DNA of 64,000 nucleotides, from contig CAZXZS010000001.1 of assembly GCA_964645655.1 (NCBI GenBank), forward strand, positions 372,001 through 436,000, read 5' to 3'. The stretch is from JAGOUA01 sp964645655. GTDB lineage: Bacteria; Patescibacteriota; Patescibacteriia; 2-12-FULL-60-25. The first letter of the stretch is position 1; every line of letters starts with the position of its first letter. Made by a program: the position numbers and the translations under genes. The notes beneath the pieces were generated by a model. The model was not told the origin of the DNA, ran no database searches, and saw only the letters and a program-made list of their open reading frames with translations. Below, piece by piece: positions 43,250 to 48,900 of this stretch.

Positions 43250-43403
43250 GATGACCCCTATTTGATCACTTGATTATTGCTTAAGCCGCAAAAATTGGCG
43301 ATTCTTATTCACGCTAAAATGGAGAAAGGATCACCCGCTTTTCTAGCACAAGATCAAGGTCTTTCAGGGGGGCATTAAGGGGCTATGTCAGTAGCTCCTT
43401 TTT
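43250..43403 (+). ncRNA. Candidate small RNA behind ECF promoter copy 3
   Basis: Between the promoter copy and the terminator at 43377-43403 lie about 150 nt without an open frame (the first ATG frame ends after four codons). A transcript of this size with no coding capacity would be a small RNA. Prediction only; the rest of the 43078-43426 gap shows nothing else. Confidence 0.35.
43377..43403 (+). terminator. Rho-independent terminator
   Basis: AAGGGGCTA/TAGCTCCTT (one G-T pair) with a TGTCAG loop and T5. Confidence 0.75.
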
Positions 43404-43426
43404 GCTGTTTGTTTTTTAATTTGCTA

Positions 43427-43729
43427 TCAGGCGAGTATGTCAAGAATATTGTCCATGTTATCCGCCAAACGATGAATGAATGGCGGCAAATACAGCACGA
43501 AGATTAAGACAACGAAGCCGGGACCGGAGCCTATTTTCTTAGGTTTGCGATCATCCTGCACTGCTATTAAAGCGATCTCGACTCTGTGTTTGATGATCAC
43601 CCTTACAGCTTTGTTGCAGTGTGGGCAACGCGTGGAAAATGAGGCCTCGGAATTGAATACGGCATCTTTGAAGATGATCTTGGTGCAATGAGGGCAATTT
43701 CCTATATTGGACTGTTCCTCTTTAACCAT
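43427..43729 (-). CDS. Membrane protein with an N-terminal zinc ribbon
   Basis: 100 aa. Two CPHC pairs (residues 12-15 and 35-38) spaced like a zinc ribbon, then one hydrophobic segment near the C-terminus (GFVVLIFVLYLPPFIHRL). Leftward, in the early phage region and likely in the same transcript as the HTH protein. No function can be given. Confidence 0.55.
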   Translation of the reverse strand: MVKEEQSNIGNCPHCTKIIFKDAVFNSEASFSTRCPHCNKAVRVIIKHRVEIALIAVQDDRKPKKIGSGPGFVVLIFVLYLPPFIHRLADNMDNILDILA

Positions 43730-43857
43730 AGTTTTATTTCCGGAGGTTCATTACCGACCCGTTGTCAGCCGGTTTGGCTTTGAAATCCTCGATCATAGTT
43801 AATTAATAATTCGTCGCTGTCCGGGGTCGACTACCTCCCGGACGGTCAAACGGGTGA

Positions 43858-44397
43858 CTAGGTATCATCCATTGCCCTTCGCTTTGCACTATTCATGGAC
43901 ATCTTTTCAGTGAGCTTTGCTTTCATCTCGTTTAAGTTATCCACAGTTTTTTCATGCGATCCGTAATTCTTTTTATTTAAATCTTTTTCTTTATTCTTGT
44001 TAGTAGTTCCGGCTGACTGATCTGACCGGTCTGTATGACCGATGTGCCGGTCTGACTGACCGGTCTTATTTGAGGTCGGTCTATATGACCTATCTAGTTT
44101 CAGGAGGTAGTACACGTTGTGGTAGCGTTGTCGTGCCTTACTAATGATCCGTAGTCTGATCAGGTCTCTGAGTCCTCTTTGCACGCTTGAGATGCTCGCT
44201 CCTATTTTTTTGGCAATGTGCTTGTGGGACGGAAAACAAAAACCCTCCTGATTAGCATGTGCCGCCAGGCAGTTATAAATTGCGATGCCGATCGGCTTGA
44301 GTCTGTCGCCGTACTCATCGAGAAGCACTTTGCTGACCCAGTACCAATCGCCATTTCTTACATCTCGTACTTTTATTTTTTCATCCGACATGGCCAC
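43858..44397 (-). CDS. Helix-turn-helix (HTH_36) phage protein
   Basis: 179 aa. The first 95 residues contain LKPIGIAIYNCLAAHANQEG, FCFPSHKHIAKKIGASISSVQRGLRDL (split by the turn) and the wing, the pattern of HTH_36 proteins found as replication initiators or regulators on phages and plasmids. The rest is Ser/Thr/Asn/Lys-rich and flexible. In the leftward early region it is a candidate replication or regulatory protein, the only one seen here. Confidence 0.65.
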   Translation of the reverse strand: MAMSDEKIKVRDVRNGDWYWVSKVLLDEYGDRLKPIGIAIYNCLAAHANQEGFCFPSHKHIAKKIGASISSVQRGLRDLIRLRIISKARQRYHNVYYLLKLDRSYRPTSNKTGQSDRHIGHTDRSDQSAGTTNKNKEKDLNKKNYGSHEKTVDNLNEMKAKLTEKMSMNSAKRRAMDDT

Positions 44398-44429
44398 GAA
44401 TAATAAAGGCGATGGTCGACCTCAAGACC

Positions 44430-44481
44430 GCGCCTTATTCCTCCCTTCACGTCTGGCGCCATTGAGGGGAGAGTAAGGCGC
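44430..44481. other. Inverted repeat between early genes
   Basis: GCGCCTTA/TAAGGCGC (44430-44437 with 44474-44481) enclosing CTCCC/GGGAG. It may be an operator, a processing site or a terminator without a T run. Confidence 0.4.
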
Positions 44482-44484
44482 CAT

Positions 44485-44697
44485 CTACCATTCTCTGGAT
44501 TTGGGCAGGGCTCGGTCGATGTTGTCCATCGCTCTACAAAAGTCCCGTCGCATGGTCGGATTCTCTAATTCGCGGATTGTGAAATTACTCAGCAGACTCT
44601 CCCTCCTCGCCAAGAGTTCTCTCCGGGTCGGGGGTTTCCGAGTCATCCGCTTCCAGATCCTCTGGATAAGTCTTTTGATCAGGATTTTCGTTGTCAT
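44485..44697 (-). CDS. Small basic phage protein (overlapping frame)
   Basis: 70 aa, very basic in its first half (KRLIQRIWKRMTRKPPTRRE), then TIRELENPTMRRDFCRAMDN and a tail of helix-forming residues. Its 5' 113 nt overlap the acidic end of the upstream gene in another frame, which is unusual; a later start (for example the Met at residue 18) would shorten the overlap. Real status uncertain. Confidence 0.35.
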   Translation of the reverse strand: MTTKILIKRLIQRIWKRMTRKPPTRRELLARRESLLSNFTIRELENPTMRRDFCRAMDNIDRALPKSREW

Positions 44698-44863
44698 ACT
44701 TTTTGATGTGATCTAAGTGCTCCAAAAGCATGAATGCCATGCGCTTGAAGCCAGCATGGACACGCCAAACCTCTTGCTTGGTAGGTTCCCGGCCGAGGAC
44801 ATCGGCGAGAGCTTTCTGGGTAAGCCCCATGAGGGCTTCCTCGTCCTTTGTTGGTTGTGACAT
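44585..44863 (-). CDS. Small acidic phage protein of unknown function
   Basis: 92 aa, a helical N-terminal half (LMGLTQKALADVLGREPTKQ, VHAGFKRMAFMLLEHLDHIK) and a very acidic tail (DLEADDSETPDPERTLGEEG). The first gene after the Cro-like gene on the leftward early transcript. No family is recognised. Confidence 0.55.
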   Translation of the reverse strand: MSQPTKDEEALMGLTQKALADVLGREPTKQEVWRVHAGFKRMAFMLLEHLDHIKKYDNENPDQKTYPEDLEADDSETPDPERTLGEEGESAE

Positions 44864-44915
44864 GTATTGCGACTCATAAGAGTGACCTCACACTTTTATT
44901 GATCCGCATTCCTGT

Positions 44916-45122
44916 TCACGGCAGGAAGACCTCCTCGACTGTTGCCCCCAGCGCGAGGGCGATTCGCTGGGCAGTTTCGAGATTCGGCCGCTTCCGACCG
45001 GTCTCGTACCGGCTGATTGCGGTGTTGTGCCGAAATCCCAGAATCCGAGCGAGCTGATATTGAGTCAGCCCCTTCTTGATCCGGAGATCTCTCAGCCGTA
45101 TATTCGTTGGTGTTGTTCTCAT
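44916..45122 (-). CDS. Cro-like XRE-family regulator
   Basis: 68 aa, a single helix-turn-helix domain: RLRDLRIKKGLTQYQLARIL, NTAISRYETGRKRPNLETAQ, RIALALGATVEEVF. Divergent from the CI-like repressor across a shared operator region, in the position of phage Cro. Its transcript would go on into the early genes. Confidence 0.8.
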   Translation of the reverse strand: MRTTPTNIRLRDLRIKKGLTQYQLARILGFRHNTAISRYETGRKRPNLETAQRIALALGATVEEVFLP

Positions 45123-45150
45123 ATTGTTTAGCTAATAGACCTCTATAGTC

Positions 45151-45179
45151 ATATTAAGCAAAATTGCTTAATTGGTCAA
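45151..45179 (-). promoter_or_regulatory. Leftward early promoter with operator O1
   Basis: On the minus strand: -35 TTGACC (45174-45179), 17-bp spacer, -10 TAATAT (45151-45156). The palindrome TTAAGCAA-AA-TTGCTTAA (45154-45171) covers the -10 and the spacer, so repressor bound there would block it. Confidence 0.7.
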
Positions 45180-45195
45180 TATTAACACCTGTGGA

Positions 45196-45233
45196 TAAGC
45201 AAAGTTGCTTAATGTTTGCTAATTTGCTATACT
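45196..45233 (+). promoter_or_regulatory. Repressor promoter with operator O2
   Basis: -35 TTGCTT (45205-45210), 17-bp spacer, -10 TATACT (45228-45233). The palindrome TAAGCAA-AG-TTGCTTA (45196-45211) overlaps the -35, which allows autoregulation. Half sites TTGCTAA and TTAAGCAAA lie at 45217-45223 and 45259-45267. Confidence 0.65.
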
Positions 45234-45278
45234 CCACTTAACAGGTCGCAACGTAGGATTAAGCAAATAACAACAAAT

Positions 45279-45998
45279 ATGTCATTTGGTTCATATCTAA
45301 AAAAGCAAAGGGAATCGAATAATTGGACTATAAAAGAGCTGGCCGAGCGGCTCGGCTTTTCGTCCAGCTACATCAGTCAGCTGGAGAACGGGACCCGTAT
45401 CCCGTCTCAGAAACAGCTGGTCACTTTCGCTAAGGCCTACCAACTCCCCGAGGAGGAGGTCAGGAAGCAGTGGACTGAGGGGAAGATCCAACAGGTCAGC
45501 ATGGGAAGCGATTATAAATTCAACATCAACGATGCTGGTGAGAAGCGTGTACAGGAAGCCACGACCAAACTTGAGCAAGGGCTCGAGGAATTGAAAAAAA
45601 GTTTTTCGGGTGATGGCGGCCATTTTAAATTGCCGGTGTTGGTGGCAATCCCAATTGATGATCTTGACGGTCATCTCAGCCGAACCAGCGATTTTGTTTT
45701 ACTCCCCAAAGATAATGTTGTACCGGGTCATCGAGTATTCGGACTCCGTGTATCTGATCTCACGCTCCCCGATGCAGGAATCCTTGCCGGTGACTTCATC
45801 ATCCTCGATGCGGATATGAAGCCTAAGAACGGCGACATTGTGATCATGAGTACACCGGATGGTCTGGCGATGACCTACTACCACGAGCGAGGCGAACATC
45901 TTGAGCTCCGGCCGGAGAAGGAAGGATTCAAAAAAACCTACCATCTCACGGAGAGCAAGATGATAGGTCGGCTGGTCTATCACATAAAAAAATATTAA
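45279..45998 (+). CDS. CI/LexA-like repressor (XRE HTH + S24 peptidase)
   Basis: 239 aa from the ATG at 45279. HTH: FGSYLKKQRESNNWTIKELA, RLGFSSSYISQLENGTRIPS. Peptidase S24 domain: FGLRVSDLTLPDAGILAGDF, ADMKPKNGDIVIMSTPDGLA. The usual catalytic S in the (G)xSM motif is not obvious: LRVSDLTLPDAGI carries Ser in VSD, and K in the late strand is uncertain. It probably keeps lysogeny and may be removed after DNA damage. A start 21 codons upstream exists but is poorer. Confidence 0.8.
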   Translation: MSFGSYLKKQRESNNWTIKELAERLGFSSSYISQLENGTRIPSQKQLVTFAKAYQLPEEEVRKQWTEGKIQQVSMGSDYKFNINDAGEKRVQEATTKLEQGLEELKKSFSGDGGHFKLPVLVAIPIDDLDGHLSRTSDFVLLPKDNVVPGHRVFGLRVSDLTLPDAGILAGDFIILDADMKPKNGDIVIMSTPDGLAMTYYHERGEHLELRPEKEGFKKTYHLTESKMIGRLVYHIKKY

Positions 45999-46003
45999 TC
46001 GCC

Positions 46004-46027
46004 AGGGCTCTCCAAACGGAGAGCTCT
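46004..46027. other. Hairpin between repressor and recombinase genes
   Basis: AGGGCTCTCC/GGAGAGCTCT (one G-T pair) with an AAAC loop. There is no T run; it may slow transcription or protect the repressor message. Confidence 0.45.
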
Positions 46028-46046
46028 CAAGCTATCTATAAAAAAT

Positions 46047-47675
46047 ATGACTAATTATTTAATCTACGGCAGAGTTTCCACCTCTCGTCAGGCCGAGCGA
46101 GAGTTGAGTATTCCGGCACAGGTCAAAGCGTGCCAAAAGTACGGCATAGATCACCACTGGACTCTTGCTCCGGATGGCATCTACGAAGAGAAAGGTGAAT
46201 CAGCTCGAACGGTCGAACGTCCACAGCTTCAGAAAATGCTTCATCGGGCAAAGACCGATCCCAAGATTGACGTTATCTTAATGCACAAGTTGGATCGTAT
46301 GTGTCGCAATGTTGCGGACTATGCGGCCATCAAGATGATGCTCAAGAAGCACGACGTTCGGCTGATCTCAGTGGTCGAACAATTTGATGAATCTTTTTCG
46401 GGTGAGCTTGTAGAGAACATCATGTCCTCAATTGCCCAGTGGACGTCCCAGAACATCAGCTGGGAGGTCAAGAAGGGTCTTAAAGAGGCCGTAGAACGTG
46501 GCCGGTTCCCCGGATACGCGCCGACCGGCTACTTGAACGATAAGAAAACAAAATCACTCATCATCGATCCTTTGCGAGCACCATTTGTAAAAATGGCGTT
46601 TGAGTTTTATGCGACCGGCAAGTACAGCTACGATTCACTTGCGGCCGAGCTTGCCAAGCGTGGCTTCAAAAGCAAATACGGCAACATGGTAAAACGAACG
46701 TCCATTGAACACATTCTCGCAAACCCGATCTACTATGGTCTAGTCAAAACTCGCTCGGCTACATGTCAGGCAAGCTTTCCGACGATCATCAGCAAAAAGA
46801 TTTTTGATGACGTTCAGGAGATCGTCCAACAGCACAATCACTCTGCCGATCGTAGTCGCAAGCATTCGTATCCAATGGCTGGTTTTATGCGATGTGCCGT
46901 GTGCGGTTCTACGCTTTGTGGTCAGATGCAAAAGGGTCATCTGTATTACGCATGCACCCATTGGAAAGATAAGACTTGTTCGGAGCGCAAATATATCCGC
47001 TGGGAGGCGGTTGAAGAACAGGTTGCAAACCATCTCTCACGGGTGCATATGCCGGATCGTTTCAAGAAGGTCTTGGACGCTTACTTCCAGCACTTCGCCA
47101 AAGAGCGACTGGGTCAGGAGGAAAAGGAACGAAAGAGTCTCAAGCAGGAGTTAGTGAGAGTGCAACAACAGATCCGCAATATCGTTGTGGATCGCTCAAA
47201 ACGCATCATAGACGCAGAGGTCTTTATAAAGATTCAGGACGAGCTCTTAAAGGAGAAAGAGATGTATCAGGATCGCTTGGCAATCCTTGAGGGTAAGTCT
47301 GATAAATTCGTGCAAAAGTTTAATGAGATACTCGACTTCACGGATCATGCCGACAAGGTGTTCCAAACCAGCGGTATGCATCAGAAGCGCACGCTAGTGA
47401 AGCTCTGCTTTGAGGGGTTCACCGTGCAAAATCAAAAACTGACGCCGATATGGACGCCAGTCTTTGATGTTCTTATGGATGTCCAACTTGCCAACTTCGA
47501 CCGCCCAAAAGTCGTGGGCAAGGGCTTAAAAACCCTTGCCGTACCTAAGGTTCAAAGTTGCCAATCTGGCGGAGAGGGAGAGATTCGAACTCTCGATACC
47601 TTGCGGTATGCTCGCTTTCCAAGCGAGTGCACTAGACCACTATGCGACCTCTCCATGGGACGAGCGAGAGCATAG
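46047..47675 (+). CDS. Large serine recombinase (integrase), integrated form
   Basis: 542 aa as read in the prophage. Resolvase domain with catalytic Ser11 (YGRVSTSRQAE) and LMHKLDRMCRNVADYAAIKM; recombinase domain (RGRFPGYAPTGYLNDKK, ILANPIYYGLVKT); zinc ribbon with CAVCG and CTHWKDKTC; C-terminal coiled coil (ERKSLKQELVRVQQQIRNIV). The last 34 residues (from Gly509) are host sequence read antisense through tRNA-Ser. In the free phage they are replaced by 49 residues now at 9980-10126. Starts on a weak RBS, 48 nt after the repressor gene. Confidence 0.9.
   Translation: MTNYLIYGRVSTSRQAERELSIPAQVKACQKYGIDHHWTLAPDGIYEEKGESARTVERPQLQKMLHRAKTDPKIDVILMHKLDRMCRNVADYAAIKMMLKKHDVRLISVVEQFDESFSGELVENIMSSIAQWTSQNISWEVKKGLKEAVERGRFPGYAPTGYLNDKKTKSLIIDPLRAPFVKMAFEFYATGKYSYDSLAAELAKRGFKSKYGNMVKRTSIEHILANPIYYGLVKTRSATCQASFPTIISKKIFDDVQEIVQQHNHSADRSRKHSYPMAGFMRCAVCGSTLCGQMQKGHLYYACTHWKDKTCSERKYIRWEAVEEQVANHLSRVHMPDRFKKVLDAYFQHFAKERLGQEEKERKSLKQELVRVQQQIRNIVVDRSKRIIDAEVFIKIQDELLKEKEMYQDRLAILEGKSDKFVQKFNEILDFTDHADKVFQTSGMHQKRTLVKLCFEGFTVQNQKLTPIWTPVFDVLMDVQLANFDRPKVVGKGLKTLAVPKVQSCQSGGEGEIRTLDTLRYARFPSECTRPLCDLSMGRARA
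47517..47540. other. Perfect hairpin next to attR
   Basis: GGCAAGGG/CCCTTGCC around CTTAAAAA, inside the recombinase frame and just outside the attP arm. It may mark the true end of the catalytic part or help regulate the 3' end. Confidence 0.4.
47549..47572. other. attR (prophage right junction)
   Basis: The arm GGTTCAAAGTTGCCAATC (47549-47566) is followed by the core TGGCGG (47567-47572), which is the tRNA-Ser discriminator base plus CCA and the first acceptor base pairs read on the plus strand. The same core is at 9976-9981. Confidence 0.75.
47567..47654 (-). tRNA. tRNA-Ser(GGA)
   Basis: 88 nt with the CCA end encoded. Acceptor GGAGAGG/CCTCTCC, anticodon arm CTCGC-TTGGAAA-GCGAG (anticodon GGA), a long variable arm ATACCGCAAGGTAT typical of tRNA-Ser, and T arm GAGAG-TTCGAAT-CTCTC. 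It stays intact after integration because the crossover is at its 3' end. Confidence 0.95.
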
Positions 47676-47739
47676 CGGAACGCCCGCCAGATGGCAAATC
47701 TTGGCGAAGGATGGGCTTTTTTGCGCGAACTTTGCGTGG

Positions 47740-47745
47740 TATTCT
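47740..47745 (+). promoter_or_regulatory. -10 element of a leaderless-type promoter
   Basis: TATTCT preceded by TGG (extended -10) ends five bases before the ATG at 47751. Confidence 0.5.
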
Positions 47746-47750
47746 GAGGC

Positions 47751-48842
47751 ATGGCTCCGTTTTCCCCTTCGCGTCCGGAGGTACGCCCGTCGCGTCCGGC
47801 CCTTCCTGACTGGCCCGATGCGCTTCTTTCCGAGGCTGACGTCCGCCATCTCGAAGAGGGGCTTGGGACGTTCATCCGGGTGTACGCCCGACTCCCGCCG
47901 ACATCCTTTCCCGACCTCGTGCTGTATACGGATACCTCGGCCCGTCCCTTGGCGGCCCTTTTTCGTCCGGCGCTGCGGGCCTTGGCGGAACGCGCCCACC
48001 GGCCCGATCCGGAGGTCGGGTTCCTCGTGACGCATCGGAACGACCTGATCATCGACGCCCTCTGGAACGGGTTTGCCGATTGGGACGCGCTTCCTGCCTG
48101 GTACCTGGAGAACCGGACGGGACAGATCGATCGCCTGATCGAGCGGGTGCGCAGGAAAATGCCGCGTGCCGCAACGTTGCCCGGCCCCGAAGCCGCGCGC
48201 CAGATTGAGGACTCCCAGCGGTTCATTCGCGAACGCGAGGAAGAGCGGCGTACGCTCCCCGAAGCGATCCAGGCCTGGCGCCTCCATTGGGACCAGTTGG
48301 TCGCCCGTTTCTGTGGTATCGCGGAGCGCGTCCGGCACCGAACCGTGGACGCAAAAAGCGTCTCGCTCCTCGTGATCGACGAGCAGGTCTACCATACCCA
48401 TACCATCAAGCTGATCCTTCTTGCGGTCCAGGCGGCGAACGAGCGGCTGGCACGCGCGCGCCCCTTTCTCCCGTTGGAACTCCGTTTCTTTGCGTTCGGT
48501 GATGCGCGTGTGGAGCGGTTCCATCACGAGCATGAGTATCCTGACGCGCCTTTCCGGGATTTCCGGAGCGAGTTGGGTGACCGTTATCTCGTCGGTTGCC
48601 GGAGTCGGATCGCGGGGGAATTTCAGTATGCCTCATCGATCGACCAGCGAACGAGGGAGGAGCCCGACCCGCTCTGGAAGGAGCGTTCCGTCGGCGTCAC
48701 CAAGTCCCTTGCGCATCCGTATGCGCAACGCAGTCCGCACGCCGACCTGGAACGGATGCGGGCCCTTCGGCATCTCCTGGGGGCCATCGGCGCGTACACC
48801 GTTGACGGGCTCCTGGCCGAGGCCTATCCTCAGGCTCCTTGA
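47751..48842 (+). CDS. Orphan protein with phosphoribosyltransferase-like motif
   Basis: 363 aa, soluble. PDLVLYTDTSARPLAALFRP and SVSLLVIDEQVYHTHTIKLI resemble the first strand and the PRPP loop of type I phosphoribosyltransferases, but the loop lacks the usual small residues after the two acids (DEQVYHTHT). The last 130 residues do not resemble a known domain. It could be a degenerate PRTase-fold protein. The ATG is set by the TATTCT box. It is the first host gene right of the prophage. Confidence 0.5.
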   Translation: MAPFSPSRPEVRPSRPALPDWPDALLSEADVRHLEEGLGTFIRVYARLPPTSFPDLVLYTDTSARPLAALFRPALRALAERAHRPDPEVGFLVTHRNDLIIDALWNGFADWDALPAWYLENRTGQIDRLIERVRRKMPRAATLPGPEAARQIEDSQRFIREREEERRTLPEAIQAWRLHWDQLVARFCGIAERVRHRTVDAKSVSLLVIDEQVYHTHTIKLILLAVQAANERLARARPFLPLELRFFAFGDARVERFHHEHEYPDAPFRDFRSELGDRYLVGCRSRIAGEFQYASSIDQRTREEPDPLWKERSVGVTKSLAHPYAQRSPHADLERMRALRHLLGAIGAYTVDGLLAEAYPQAP

Positions 48843-48900
48843 CAGCCGTTGCCGCTTCGTGCCCGCCAGGGTACGATTAGAACAGAAGTAGAACATCCCT

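Larger units (their letters stand above)
9976..47572. mobile_element. Complete prophage inserted at tRNA-Ser(GGA)
   Basis: About 37.6 kb, clearly more AT-rich than both flanks. It holds a full late gene set (terminase, portal, capsid, tail spike, lysis), a Cro/CI switch, cargo genes and a serine recombinase. The limits are the two TGGCGG cores (9976-9981 and 47567-47572). Phage-side sequences next to the cores form the two inverted arms of an attP, and the recombinase reading frame continues across the core in the reconstructed circle. No tape measure, tube or sheath protein is seen, so a podovirus-like particle is likely. Confidence 0.88.

Noticed and set aside
47552..47675. Last residues of the recombinase as a true protein domain
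   Set aside because: From codon 509 on they are antisense tRNA-Ser sequence joined by integration.
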